A DNA stretch of 64,000 nucleotides, from positions 744,001 to 808,000 of the forward strand of contig CANNEA010000002.1 in NCBI GenBank assembly GCA_947503525.1. Direction: 5' to 3'. The DNA is from an uncultured Carboxylicivirga sp. Its GTDB lineage: Bacteria; Bacteroidota; Bacteroidia; Bacteroidales; Marinilabiliaceae. Shown one piece after another: positions 36,363 through 45,596 of this stretch. The number at the start of each line of letters is the position of its first letter. Positions within the stretch are counted from its first letter, which is position 1. The notes under the pieces are model-generated. The model was not told the DNA's origin. It made no database searches and saw only the letters and a program-made list of their open reading frames with translations. The position numbers were made by a program, and so were the translations under genes.

Positions 36363-36794
36363 ATGGAAATTAAAGAAATAAACTTTCATCAGGAGAGTCC
36401 GGTTCAAATCCGTTTTAACGATATTGATCTCTTGGGTCATGTTAATAATGCCACGCTTCAGGAATATTTCGACTTAGGCCGAATGCATTATATTCACGAG
36501 GCATTTGGCGATGAGTTATTTAAAGGAAACAAAGCTTTAATCATCGCATCTATTCATACCGATTTTGTGATGCCAACCTTTTTGAGAGAGGACATTGTTG
36601 TAAAAACCGCTATTCTGCGAATTGGAGAAAAAAGCCTCCAGATGGAACAGCATCTGGTAGAAACAAATACTAATGAGGTTAAGGCTGTATGTAAATCAGT
36701 GATGGTAGCAATAGATAAGCAAATGCACCAAAGCATTGTGATGCCTCAGAGCTGGAGGGATAAAATTGGTAAGCTTGAGCAGAAAAAGATGTGA
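36363..36794 (+). CDS. Hotdog-fold acyl-CoA thioesterase
   Basis: 143 aa, 4-hydroxybenzoyl-CoA thioesterase/YbgC-like. The motif RFNDIDLLGHVNNATLQEYFDLGRM places the catalytic-type Asp (in NDIDLLGHVNN) at the start of the long helix. Rest is one hotdog domain (FVMPTFLREDIVVKTAILRIGEKSLQMEQHL). Substrate not predictable; likely short acyl-CoA in housekeeping role. 51 bp after tsaC on the same strand, possibly cotranscribed. Confidence 0.85.
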   Translation: MEIKEINFHQESPVQIRFNDIDLLGHVNNATLQEYFDLGRMHYIHEAFGDELFKGNKALIIASIHTDFVMPTFLREDIVVKTAILRIGEKSLQMEQHLVETNTNEVKAVCKSVMVAIDKQMHQSIVMPQSWRDKIGKLEQKKM

Positions 36795-36812
36795 TATTAG
36801 CACATCTACTAA

Positions 36813-37346
36813 TTATTCCAAATCAATTAATCCTTCCGGAAGTTCAAAAATGATGAATTGCTTTTCATCATCAATCTGAACAATAAAATCCTCAACTATA
36901 GGAACCAATAACTCTTTCCCATTGTGATCTATTTCAAATAGTGGGTTTTTGGAGATGTCCTTAATGGCTACAACTTTTCCTAGAGGACCATGTCCAACAG
37001 CTTGAGTTTCATATCCAATTAACTGATAGGCCGAAAAGGCTTCATCCTCTCCTTCGTCTTCAATTGATTCTGCTAATTTCTTAAGGTATACAGGAGCATC
37101 CATAAGACGTTCTACCTCGCTGGTATCTTTTGCCTGTTCCAATTTTATAAGAATGTCTGTTTTATTTTTCTCACGAGCTTCTTCCAGAAAAAAAGGAACG
37201 AGGCCACCATCCAGATCTAAAAAGAGATATTCTGTATCAACATGATCAATACTAAATTCTTCGAACAAACGAAGAACCAATTCATTTTTTACACCATGGG
37301 TTTTAACAATAACTCCTATTTGTCGGCACTCGTGCTTATCAATCAT
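36813..37346 (-). CDS. rimM: Ribosome maturation factor RimM
   Basis: 177 aa. Assists 30S assembly by binding S19 and the 16S rRNA head. N-terminal RimM domain (~1-95; IGVIVKTHGVKNELVLRLF, FLDLDGGLVPFFLEE) and C-terminal PRC-barrel (~100-175; YQLIGYETQAVGHGPLGKVVAIKDISKNPLFEI...LVPIVEDFIVQID). No rpsP or trmD next to it, unlike the common arrangement; here it is a lone gene convergent with the thioesterase gene. Confidence 0.9.
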   Translation of the reverse strand: MIDKHECRQIGVIVKTHGVKNELVLRLFEEFSIDHVDTEYLFLDLDGGLVPFFLEEAREKNKTDILIKLEQAKDTSEVERLMDAPVYLKKLAESIEDEGEDEAFSAYQLIGYETQAVGHGPLGKVVAIKDISKNPLFEIDHNGKELLVPIVEDFIVQIDDEKQFIIFELPEGLIDLE

Positions 37347-37401
37347 ATTAAAAAAGTATAATTCAAAAATAGTGCTTTATATTAAGCAAAGTTTATTTTG
37401 A

Positions 37402-38247
37402 CTAACTATTTTGCCACTGCTCAAGAGTGAACTTCTCTTTTAGTTTATAGCCTTTTTTAGTTTGTTCTATTGTGCAACATTCTGTATGTAAATCATGCTC
37501 AAAATACAAAGTGATATCATTATCAAGAGCTTCCTTAAGGAAGCGTGTTTTGTCATCAATACTGGTAATTGGATTAGTATCAAATGCACTCACCCAAGGC
37601 AAGGCCAAACAAGGAGCAACCGGGATGTGATCACCAACAAAAGCAATTTTGCCTTTGGGCGTTTCAATAATGGGCACCATATTACCAATGGTATGACCAT
37701 CATAAATACGTATATCAATTCCTGGTATCCATTCTCCTTCCTGATCAATGGTTTTAAGTCGACCGGCTTCATGAATCGGCATTAAATTCTCAGGAAAATA
37801 CACTACTCCTTCACGCATATTTGGCTTGAGGTAATTCTCCCATTGTGTTTTTGAAGCCCAATATGTAGCATTTGGAAAACTTAATTGAAGTTCATGATTA
37901 GCATCGTAATGTACACAGCCTCCACAATGATCAAAATGCAAATGACTTAGTAATACATCTGTAATGTCATCAACGGTATATCCGGCTATATGTAATGATT
38001 GACTTAAAGTATCATCTCCATTGAGATGTTGGTATTCCAGAAATTTCTCACTTTGTTTTTCACCAATGCCTGTATCAATCAATATTCGTCGGTCACCTGT
38101 GTCAATCAATAAACAACGCAGACTCATATTGCAATAGTTTTTTTCGTTTACAGGATATTGTTTCTCCCACATCTTCTTAGGAATAACGCCAAATAAGGCT
38201 CCCCCATCACACATAAAATTTCCGGTTTCTATCTTGTAAAGCTTCAT
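37402..38247 (-). CDS. Metallo-beta-lactamase-fold hydrolase
   Basis: 281 aa. The metal motif is LLSHLHFDHCGGCVHYD, with further ligands in YDGHTIGNMVPII, FVGDHIPVAPC and the final EHDLH. CLLIDTGDRRILIDTGIGEKQ gives the usual N-terminal strand pattern. Related to quorum-quenching lactonase-like and other MBL-fold enzymes, but the substrate cannot be told. A -7-like element on this strand (TACATTTG, 38278-38285) lies 31 bp upstream. Confidence 0.87.
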   Translation of the reverse strand: MKLYKIETGNFMCDGGALFGVIPKKMWEKQYPVNEKNYCNMSLRCLLIDTGDRRILIDTGIGEKQSEKFLEYQHLNGDDTLSQSLHIAGYTVDDITDVLLSHLHFDHCGGCVHYDANHELQLSFPNATYWASKTQWENYLKPNMREGVVYFPENLMPIHEAGRLKTIDQEGEWIPGIDIRIYDGHTIGNMVPIIETPKGKIAFVGDHIPVAPCLALPWVSAFDTNPITSIDDKTRFLKEALDNDITLYFEHDLHTECCTIEQTKKGYKLKEKFTLEQWQNS

Positions 38248-38433
38248 CTTAAACTATTCTTCTGTATTTTTAGCATGCAAATGTAGCAATTGATCATTAG
38301 ATTTTAGAGAATAGATTATAGATTGACATGCAAAATACTTAGCAGCGGAATAGGCAATCTAAATCATTACAAAAGCTAATAAGCTATTGTTGAATTGATA
38401 ATTAAATAGAGTTTAACAGATTAACAAAAAGAT

Positions 38434-39789
38434 ATGAGGGTTCATTTTATTGCCATCGGGGGAAGTGCCATGCACAATTTAGCCATTGCTTTATATTTGA
38501 AAGGATTTAATGTTAGTGGTTCAGATGATGAAATTTTTGAACCTTCAAAATCCCGTTTGGCATCTTATGGATTATTACCACAGAATGAAGGATGGGACGT
38601 TAATAATATTAGCGATGATCTGGATGCTATAATTCTAGGCATGCATGCCAGAAAGGATAATCCTGAATTATTGAAAGCACAGGAGTTGGGCTTGAAGATC
38701 TTCTCTTATCCCGAATATTTGTATGAGCAAACTAAGGATAAAAAACGTGTTGTAATAGGAGGGAGTCATGGCAAAACCACCACAACAGCAATGGTAATGC
38801 ATGTACTAAAGGTTCTGGAGATGGACTTTGATTATATGGTTGGTGCGCAATTAGAAGGCTTCGACACCATGGTTAAACTAAGTAAAGAAGCCCCTATCGC
38901 TGTTTTTGAAGGGGATGAATACTTGTCCTCGCCAATTGATTTAACTCCTAAGTTTCATTGGTACAAACCTCAGGTGGCCATGTTAACCGGTATTGCCTGG
39001 GATCATATGAATGTATTTCCTACCTGGGAGAATTATATAAGTCAGTTTAGCATTTTTGCTGATTCAATGCCTGATAAGTCATCATTAGTCTATTTTGATG
39101 GAGATGAGGAATTAAGGAAGTTAGCTTCCAGTGTAAAAAACAGGCTTGATGTTGAAGCCTATAATACCTTAGCCAACAAAAATGTTGATGGGCAAACAAT
39201 AGTAGTATGGGAAGGAAAAGAATATGCGATGGAAGTATTCGGGGAACACAACCTTCAGAATATGAATGGGGCTCGTTTGCTTTGCAATCAGCTTGATATA
39301 TCGGATGATGATTTTTTAAAAGCGATGCAAAGTTTTAAAGGAGCAGCAAAACGATTACAATTGTTAGAGCGTAAGGACTTCACAAACATATATCTTGATT
39401 TTGCACATTCGCCTTCTAAATTGAAGGCCACCACTTCTGCCATGAAAAAGCAATTTGAAAAGCGCAGATTAATTGCGGTTATGGAGCTGCATACGTTTAG
39501 TAGTTTGAGCAAAGAATTCCTACCCCAATATAAAGATACCATGAATGAGGCAGATCAAGCTGTTGTGTTTTTTAATCCGGAAGTGTTGAAACATAAGAAA
39601 CTACCGTCCATTTCTACCGAAGAAGTGTATCAGGCTTTTGGGAATGATAACTTAATTGTAATGACTGAATCAGAGCAATTAGTTAATTGGCTTAGGAATC
39701 TGGAATTAGCCAATAGCAACTTGCTGATAATGACTTCTGGTAATTTTTCGGGTGTAGATATCAAAGCCTTAGCAGCAGACTTAATTTAA
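38434..39789 (+). CDS. mpl: UDP-MurNAc:L-Ala-gamma-D-Glu-meso-DAP ligase (peptidoglycan recycling)
   Basis: 451 aa, Mur ligase family. N-terminal Rossmann part FIAIGGSAMHNLAIALYLKGFNVSGSDDE, ATP loop IGGSHGKTTTTAMVMHVL, central metal-site EGDEYLSSPIDLTPKFHWY and DHMNVFPTWENY, then the C-terminal domain with YLDFAHSPSKLKATTSAMK. The GSDDEIFEPSKSRL start and lack of a MurC-type 'GIGG.GMS' mark it as Mpl rather than MurC. It reattaches the recycled tripeptide to UDP-MurNAc. Confidence 0.9.
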   Translation: MRVHFIAIGGSAMHNLAIALYLKGFNVSGSDDEIFEPSKSRLASYGLLPQNEGWDVNNISDDLDAIILGMHARKDNPELLKAQELGLKIFSYPEYLYEQTKDKKRVVIGGSHGKTTTTAMVMHVLKVLEMDFDYMVGAQLEGFDTMVKLSKEAPIAVFEGDEYLSSPIDLTPKFHWYKPQVAMLTGIAWDHMNVFPTWENYISQFSIFADSMPDKSSLVYFDGDEELRKLASSVKNRLDVEAYNTLANKNVDGQTIVVWEGKEYAMEVFGEHNLQNMNGARLLCNQLDISDDDFLKAMQSFKGAAKRLQLLERKDFTNIYLDFAHSPSKLKATTSAMKKQFEKRRLIAVMELHTFSSLSKEFLPQYKDTMNEADQAVVFFNPEVLKHKKLPSISTEEVYQAFGNDNLIVMTESEQLVNWLRNLELANSNLLIMTSGNFSGVDIKALAADLI

Positions 39790-39907
39790 GTTTGATATTT
39801 TTTTTCATTGAATTTGTAACTTCTCAGCTTTTTGGGGCGTCATAATTAGTGTGATAGCAATTGCTATGTAAAAAATGAAAATTTCATTAACACTAAATAC
39901 CCATAAT

Positions 39908-40939
39908 ATGAGAAAAGTATTCAAAAGTGGACTAATGGTATTATCTCTGATGACCATAGTTCTGTCATTCTCTTGTCTTCAGGCACAAGATGCAATTGAT
40001 AAAGTAGATGAAACCTATAGCAATGTTAGCACAATTGAAGTAGAGGGTTCATTTTGTTCAGTGAACGTTGTTGGTGGTTCTTCATCCGACGTTAGTTTTA
40101 CCGGTGAGATTCTTTCTTCGCGCGATTATGACATTAAGATTCGCCACAATGTGAGTGGAGAAACCCTTCGTGTTTGGATTGATCGTCCCAGATCGATTCG
40201 CGGAAATATCAAAGGTAAGTTAGAATTTAGTGTGCCAAAGAATACCAATGTGTTGGTTGATAATTCAAGTGGAAGCGTAAGTGTTCAGGATATCGGACAA
40301 AGCCAGGTGCGATTAAAAGCCTCTAGTGGTAGTGTGAGAGCTCGAAATATCAATTCTGATTTAAGTGCAAGCGCTTCATCTGGCAGTTTAACGATTGAAG
40401 AAATTAGTGGTGATCTTAAAGCTGGTACTTCATCAGGATCACAGCGTATTCGTAATGTAAATGGGAATGTGAAAACCAAAGCTTCATCAGGTGGAATAAA
40501 AGTTGAAGGAGTAGGAGGAGATGTCGATCTGTCAACTTCATCAGGTGGACAATCTATAATGATGGTAAGCGGAAATCTTTGGACTGAAGCTACATCAGGT
40601 AGTCTTAATATCAATGATGTAACAGGTGATGTAAAAGCAGGAACGTCTTCTGGTAGCATTAAACTGGATAGAATTACTGGTTCAGTTAATCTTTCAAGTT
40701 CGAGTGGAAGTCAAAGAGGAACAAATATTAAATTAACAGGTTCGTCCTATTTTAAGGCATCATCAGGAAGTGTAAATATGGAGTTGCTGAACGACAGTGA
40801 AGAGTTGAGTTTCTCACTCTCAGCATCATCCGGAGGTTTAAATGCTAAAGGAAGTAGCGGGCGTAAGAATTTGATTATTGAAAGAGGACCAATAAAGGTA
40901 GTTGGTAATACTAGTTCCGGAAGTCAGAATTACAGATAA
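39908..40939 (+). CDS. Secreted beta-repeat protein (DUF4097-like adhesin fold)
   Basis: 343 aa from the ATG at 39908, which opens a signal peptide (MRKVFKSGLMVLSLMTIVLS) running to CLQAQ; an ATG 11 codons earlier is also open. The C-terminal two thirds are about ten repeats of ~20 residues, each with a short turn SSGS, SSGG or TSGS between two strands (KASSGSVRARNIN, SASSGSLTIEEISGD, TSSGSQRIRNVNGN, KASSGGIKVEGVGGD, ...). This is a beta-solenoid typical of DUF4097 'putative adhesin' proteins. Located on the cell surface or in the periplasm. A hairpin terminator follows. Confidence 0.85.
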   Translation: MRKVFKSGLMVLSLMTIVLSFSCLQAQDAIDKVDETYSNVSTIEVEGSFCSVNVVGGSSSDVSFTGEILSSRDYDIKIRHNVSGETLRVWIDRPRSIRGNIKGKLEFSVPKNTNVLVDNSSGSVSVQDIGQSQVRLKASSGSVRARNINSDLSASASSGSLTIEEISGDLKAGTSSGSQRIRNVNGNVKTKASSGGIKVEGVGGDVDLSTSSGGQSIMMVSGNLWTEATSGSLNINDVTGDVKAGTSSGSIKLDRITGSVNLSSSSGSQRGTNIKLTGSSYFKASSGSVNMELLNDSEELSFSLSASSGGLNAKGSSGRKNLIIERGPIKVVGNTSSGSQNYR

Positions 40940-40963
40940 TATTTGGTTAGAAGTGATAGAAGT

Positions 40964-41000
40964 AAAGCCCCCATTGGAAGAAATTCCACTGGGGGCTTTT
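40964..41000. terminator. Bidirectional terminator
   Basis: AAAGCCCCCATTGGAA / TTCCACTGGGGGCTTT stem around a GAAA loop (40964-41000; one mismatch), with T-runs on both strands. Serves the beta-repeat gene (plus) and the lipoprotein gene (minus). Confidence 0.85.
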
Positions 41001-41018
41001 ATAATAGGATAGTTAGGT

Positions 41019-41462
41019 TCAAATAAATATCTTATAAGCTCCGGTTTCTCTCTCCAATGAAAAGTCTTGATGTTCAATCTCAACAGAATTGTATTCGGTC
41101 CATGAGCAGCATTCATCGCTTTTGGCTGTTGCATCAACTTTTAGTGTCAGTATTTTTTCATTTTTCAACCAAAGTTCCGCATTTACCACTTCAGTTTGCC
41201 AACCAATAGAATTGATCATGATTATATTAATATCGTTCTCATCAAGAAAGGCAAATCCAAGTTCCTTATTGTCTATTGTATTGATCAGTTTAAGATCTTG
41301 AGGTTTTGCCAATTCTAAAGTGAAAATATTTTGATTGGTTTCTTTGTCAACTATCTCAAAATAAAAGGGTGCAGGAGGAGTCATGCATGCCGGACATTGA
41401 GTCTCACTGTTGCAGCTCCACAGGGTTGCCATAATAAGAATTAGTAGGGGTAAGGTTTTCAT
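41019..41462 (-). CDS. Putative lipoprotein, unknown
   Basis: 147 aa from the ATG at 41462; the upstream 8 codons (MDFILTKQ) would spoil the signal. The signal ends in TLWSC, a lipobox, so it is probably a lipoprotein. Next comes a CPACM motif. Remaining sequence is beta-rich (FYFEIVDKETNQNIF...) and ends TGAYKIF. Five nt separate its start from the stop of the outer-membrane-like gene upstream, so they are likely cotranscribed. Family not recognised. Confidence 0.65.
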   Translation of the reverse strand: MKTLPLLILIMATLWSCNSETQCPACMTPPAPFYFEIVDKETNQNIFTLELAKPQDLKLINTIDNKELGFAFLDENDINIIMINSIGWQTEVVNAELWLKNEKILTLKVDATAKSDECCSWTEYNSVEIEHQDFSLERETGAYKIFI

Positions 41463-41466
41463 CTGC

Positions 41467-42198
41467 TTAGTTAAAATAAAATCCAATTTTCACAGCAAAG
41501 CGATTATACTCATCATATAAAGTGGAGTTATACATGACATGATTGGACGATTTTCCCACTTCAATTTCCTGAAACTGATATCCGGCTTCCATAACAAAGC
41601 CAAAACCATTATTCGACCATAACTTTACACCAACGCCACCTCCATAGCGGATTCCACCTTTCGAGTCATAGGTTTCAGTTGTATTGCTTTTTCTATCATC
41701 TATGGCAAAGGCCCAGCCTCCATGACCATATACGTATGGGGCAATTTTATTTTGATTGAAAAAATACTGGAACTCACCATAGGCAGGTAAAAGAATTTCT
41801 TTGTAAAACTCTAAGCCCGTTCCAATTCCTGCTGTAAATTTAGGTGATATGTGGTATCCCAATGATGAGGTAAATACAAAAGGGGCCTTTTGCTCGCTCG
41901 AACTACTTCCTGCCAATATACCTAAGCTTGTTTTATTAAAAATACCGGAATATTCTTTTTTGTCAGTTTCTACTGAACCGTTATTCTTACCGTCAAGATT
42001 GATGCTTTGAATTTCTGAATTCTTTAAATGGAAAAGATGCTCACCGGATTTGATTTTGACTCCTTCGTTTGGAATGATTTCAACAATCTCACCTTTTATA
42101 ATAGTGCCGTTTTTTAAAACAACTGTATTCTTGTTTTTCTGAGCATAGGATAAGCTGAAGCAGAATAGTACTATGATGACTAAATAATATTTTTTCAT
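41467..42198 (-). CDS. Outer-membrane beta-barrel-like protein
   Basis: 243 aa. Signal peptide MKKYYLVIIVLFCFSLSYAQ. Then ~60 residues (VVLKNGTIIKGEIVEIIPNEGVKIKSGEHLFHL) resembling a small beta domain seen in bacteroidotal proteins, then alternating amphipathic strands (SLGYHISPKFTAGIGTGLEFYKEILLPAYGEFQYFF..., RYGGGVGVKLW, FGFVMEAGYQFQ), ending with a Phe near the C-terminus (KIGFYFN), typical of outer membrane barrels. Likely 8-stranded. Function unknown. Confidence 0.7.
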   Translation of the reverse strand: MKKYYLVIIVLFCFSLSYAQKNKNTVVLKNGTIIKGEIVEIIPNEGVKIKSGEHLFHLKNSEIQSINLDGKNNGSVETDKKEYSGIFNKTSLGILAGSSSSEQKAPFVFTSSLGYHISPKFTAGIGTGLEFYKEILLPAYGEFQYFFNQNKIAPYVYGHGGWAFAIDDRKSNTTETYDSKGGIRYGGGVGVKLWSNNGFGFVMEAGYQFQEIEVGKSSNHVMYNSTLYDEYNRFAVKIGFYFN

Positions 42199-42259
42199 TC
42201 GAATAGGGTTATAGTTTATATACCCCTAATGATGAAAATAATAACGAAGGGTTGCGCGG

Positions 42260-42311
42260 AAAGAAAAACAGAACATCGACCTTTAATCAATTTTACGTTT
42301 AAAGATCGATG
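42260..42311 (-). terminator. Probable terminator after the prfB-arsC pair
   Basis: Imperfect inverted repeat: CATCGAC-CTTTAA (42274-42286) with TTAAAG-A-TCGATG (42299-42311), one mismatch in 13. Minus-strand sequence after it is TTCTGTTTTTCTTTC, a weak T-run. Confidence 0.5.
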
Positions 42312-42320
42312 CCAAATGTT

Positions 42321-42662
42321 TTATAATATAGTTTCAATAATTTCTGCAGGACGTCCGATAACAGCCTTTTCGCCATTAATAATAATTGGACGTTCAATTA
42401 AGCGTGGATACTCAAGCATGGCTAAAATCCATTCTTCATCCGACAATTCTTTGTCTTTAAATTCCTCTTTAAACACATCTTCTTTTGTACGGATAATATC
42501 CAACGGACGCTTACCTAACTTTCTTAAAATCTCGCTTAACTCATCTGGAGTCATGGCTTCGTCAAGATATTTACATACTTCAAACTCTACTCCTTTTTCT
42601 TCCAGAACTTGCAAGCCGGCACGACTTTTTGAACATCTGGGATTGTGTAATATGGTTATCAT
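42321..42662 (-). CDS. ArsC/Spx-family arsenate-reductase-like protein
   Basis: 113 aa, thioredoxin-fold ArsC family. Active-site motif ILHNPRCSKSRAGLQVL contains the catalytic Cys; the later ERPIIINGEKAVIGRPAEII holds the Arg-containing substrate region (LIERPI, GRP) as in glutaredoxin-coupled ArsC. No arsenic pump or ars regulator is nearby; it is 12 bp downstream of prfB, so it may have a general redox or housekeeping role. Confidence 0.85.
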   Translation of the reverse strand: MITILHNPRCSKSRAGLQVLEEKGVEFEVCKYLDEAMTPDELSEILRKLGKRPLDIIRTKEDVFKEEFKDKELSDEEWILAMLEYPRLIERPIIINGEKAVIGRPAEIIETIL

Positions 42663-42673
42663 AACTCTTGTGT

Positions 42674-43778
42674 TTAATTATCAAATACTTCTTCACCACC
42701 AAATTCCATTAAATAGGCTTTGATAAACCCATCAATATCGCCATCCAAAACAGCTTGAACATTTGAAGTTTCATGACTGGTTCGGACATCCTTAACAAGT
42801 TTGTACGGCTGTAATACGTAGGAACGAATTTGTGACCCCCATTCAATCTTCTTCTTTTGAGACTCAATTTTGTTTTGCTCTTCCAATTGTTTTCTAAGCT
42901 CGATTTCAAAAAGCTGAGATTTAAGAAGACGCATTGCATTTTCCTTATTGCCCAGCTGAGAACGTGATTCGGTATTTTCAATCACTATGCCTGAAGGCGC
43001 GTGTCGAAGTCGAACACCAGTCTCAACTTTATTTACATTCTGACCCCCGGCACCTCCTGAACGGAATGTTTCCCACTCAATTTCACTTGGGTTAACTTCA
43101 ATTTCGATGGAATCATCGATCAGTGGAATAACAAATACTGATGTAAAAGAAGTCATTCGCTTGTTGGCTGAATTAAAAGGAGAAAGGCGTACCAATCGAT
43201 GCACACCGTTTTCGCTTTTTAAATAGCCATACGCAAAGTCACCTTCAAACTGAATGGTAACCGATTTTACACCGGCTTCATCTCCCGGTTGATAGTTGAC
43301 TTCTTTGACCTTATAATTATGTGCTTCTCCCCAGCGTATATACATGCGCATAAGCATCTCAGCCCAGTCCTGACTTTCAGTTCCACCAGCACCGGCATTG
43401 ATTTTGAGCACAGCACCCATCTTATCCTCTTCGCGTCGAAGCATATTTTTTAATTCCAGCTTCTCTATTAAATCCAGAGTCAGGGCATTCTGTTCTTCAA
43501 CATCGGCTGCATCGGCATCACCGGATTTATGAAAGTCAAATAGAATCTGAAGATCATCAACTGCCGTTTTTACTTCGTTGTAGGCCTTAACCCAGCTCTT
43601 GAGTTCACGTAATTTTTTCATTTGGATTTCTGCCTTTTTAGCATCATTCCAAAAGTCCGGAGCTTGCGATCGAAGCTCTTCTTCTTCTATTTCAACAGTT
43701 TTACGATCGATGTCAAAGATACCTCCTTAACGCCAACTCGCGCCCATTCAAGTCTTTAAGAATTTCTTGTGTAATCAT
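42674..43778 (-). CDS. prfB: Peptide chain release factor 2 with programmed +1 frameshift
   Basis: Full protein of about 367 aa in two frames. From the ATG at 43778 the first 21 codons read to CTT-TGA-C, the TGA being 43713-43715. An internal AGGAGG sits just upstream (AGGAGGTATCTTTGAC on the minus strand), the textbook slippery site CUU-UGA-C with stimulatory SD. A +1 shift gives GAC (43714-43712) and an open frame to 42674. Downstream: GGQ motif in [15 protein letters not shown], the SPF codon-recognition tripeptide in [13 protein letters not shown]2 reads UAA/UGA, so low RF2 promotes frameshift. Upstream of arsC by 12 bp. Confidence 0.95.
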
Positions 43779-43935
43779 TATTTGTTTTATTTAATACAAA
43801 GGTAAAAAAAGGCCAGATAGTGACGATATGCAATTAAGAATAACTCTTAATCACTTCTATGGAGAGTTAGATGGAATAGAAGGCAAATAGAATTATGAAG
43901 TGAAATAATTTGACAAAAAACAGTTTTGAATTCTT

Positions 43936-45393
43936 CTAATTGGGATAGATGCCTTTCTGAACTTCTTTGCAAAATCGCGATATATATTTGAATGCTTTAT
44001 AATCGCCCAGTTCACCAGCTTTTTCCCAGTCTTCACATGCTTCTTCCTGCAAACCAATGTTATAATTGGCAATACCGCGATTAAAATAGGCATGAACGTC
44101 CTTGGGATCCTTACTTATGGCCTCATCATAATCTTCGATAGCACCCAGCATATCTTTTTTCAAAGATCGTAGAATTCCTCTAATGGTATATATCCCTGAT
44201 AAAGCCGGATCGAGATAAATGGTTTTATTTACATCTTCCATCACGCCATCCATATTATCTGAATATTTAAACCTTAAACGGCTTCGTTCGTAATACGCTG
44301 TTGCTTCTAAGGAATCATGTAATAAAGCTTCGGTAAAGCGATTATAAGCTTCTTGCACCTCATTGCGTTTTTCAAGGTTAAGGAGGGCCAACTGTACAAT
44401 AGCTGGTGCATAATTAGGCTGCTTATCAAGGCATAATTCAAAATTTATCTGTGCGTCATTCTTTTTGTTTTCCTGAAGCTCAAAAATACCTTTCATATAG
44501 TACTGAAGGTAAAAATTCGGATCTTTCTGATAGCAGGTGTTAAAGTCTTCGCGGCTACCTACTTTATTGTTATACTTATAACGTGCATATGCTCGAAGGC
44601 AGCTACCTTCGGCATCATCATTAACCAATTTTAGATGACGGCTAAATTCCCGGGCAGCCTCAATATAATCTTCAACTAATAACTCATAAATGCCCTGACT
44701 GATTTTGGAACTTAGTAATGAACGAACTTCAGGAGAGCTTCGGATTTGTTCAACTTTTATATTAATGTCGATCCAGTTGGTATCGTTTAATAGGTAAGAG
44801 TTATATACGATTTTTTTAATCTTTTTCGGATTTCCATTAATTATGCCGGCTAACTCACCTCTATAGTTGATGGCAGGTGCTCCGTTGGACTTAACGCCAA
44901 TGCTTTCTGTTATTACGCCTGTACGGCTTACATAAGGAAAGTGTTTGATGTATTCGACCGGAGCAAGGGTAGTACCACCTTCACTTTCATCGGGATGGCT
45001 GAAAGTTAATAATTCTTCATTCTCTCTATAAGATTGCTTTGCAGGCAAGAGGTAGTTGAATTTCTTTTGTCGATTGGGTTCAACTTTTATAAGGGCTAAG
45101 TTTGAATAGGGATGCGTGGAAATAATGCGTTCGATACGATAGTCTCTACCATTACGCAGAACGACCTCTGCTGAATCGGCATGTTCGAAAATTGAACTCA
45201 TTGTAATGGCCAGACCATTGGGAGAAATAAAAAAACCGGAAGCACTTCTTAAAGGATTACCATCCTTATCAAAACTTCTGGATTCAAATACAGCTTTTTC
45301 CGTTCTGTCAATAATGTCCATTAAGTTTTGGGCTTCAACATCAACAGCGCCACCAACCAGAAAAAGACAAAAACTAATAATTATATACTTCAT
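43936..45393 (-). CDS. Secreted TPR protein with inactive trypsin-like domain
   Basis: 485 aa from the ATG at 45393 (a GTG three codons earlier is disfavoured). Signal peptide to VEAQ (~22). N-terminal ~30-230 has trypsin-like strands, but the triad is lost: the position of His in 'TNxHV' is TMSSIF, 'DLALLKV' is NLALIKV, and 'GNSGGP' is KSNGAPAI. From about residue 240 there are TPR-type helices (DNMDGVMEDVNKTIYLDPALSGIYTIRGILR, IEDYDEAISKDPKDVHAYFNRGIANYNIGLQEEACEDWEKAGELGD; each longer than given). Probably a periplasmic scaffold rather than a protease. No neighbour explains its role. Confidence 0.8.
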   Translation of the reverse strand: MKYIIISFCLFLVGGAVDVEAQNLMDIIDRTEKAVFESRSFDKDGNPLRSASGFFISPNGLAITMSSIFEHADSAEVVLRNGRDYRIERIISTHPYSNLALIKVEPNRQKKFNYLLPAKQSYRENEELLTFSHPDESEGGTTLAPVEYIKHFPYVSRTGVITESIGVKSNGAPAINYRGELAGIINGNPKKIKKIVYNSYLLNDTNWIDINIKVEQIRSSPEVRSLLSSKISQGIYELLVEDYIEAAREFSRHLKLVNDDAEGSCLRAYARYKYNNKVGSREDFNTCYQKDPNFYLQYYMKGIFELQENKKNDAQINFELCLDKQPNYAPAIVQLALLNLEKRNEVQEAYNRFTEALLHDSLEATAYYERSRLRFKYSDNMDGVMEDVNKTIYLDPALSGIYTIRGILRSLKKDMLGAIEDYDEAISKDPKDVHAYFNRGIANYNIGLQEEACEDWEKAGELGDYKAFKYISRFCKEVQKGIYPN

Positions 45394-45596
45394 TATTCCC
45401 ACTTAGCTGCGCCAAAAATAATAAAAAAGAAAGGGTAAAATAATATAGTTTGATAAATGAATCCTAATGTTCAAATGTAGGGCATATTTTGATTGGCAGA
45501 AGAAACAACATTGTCTTAACTTGTTTTTACAGTCACATATTTACTTTGTTACATATAATCCTTTACTTGTATAGATAATTATTAATCCCTTATGCA

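Noticed and set aside
36787-36807. 7-bp hairpin AGATGTG/CACATCT between the thioesterase gene and rimM
   Set aside because: Short stem overlapping a stop codon and without U-runs; too weak to call a terminator.
40285-40659. 124-aa minus-strand ORF inside the beta-repeat protein
   Set aside because: Antisense of the repeated SSG segments; repeats alone explain the open frame.
40015-40930. Tandem-repeat array considered as a CRISPR or minisatellite
   Set aside because: The repeats are divergent at DNA level and in frame, coding for a beta-solenoid.
42321-42662. Arsenic-resistance locus
   Set aside because: Only an ArsC/Spx-fold gene next to prfB; no pump or ArsR present.
42229-42723. 164-aa plus-strand ORF over arsC
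   Set aside because: Antisense of a clear ArsC gene; no motif of its own.
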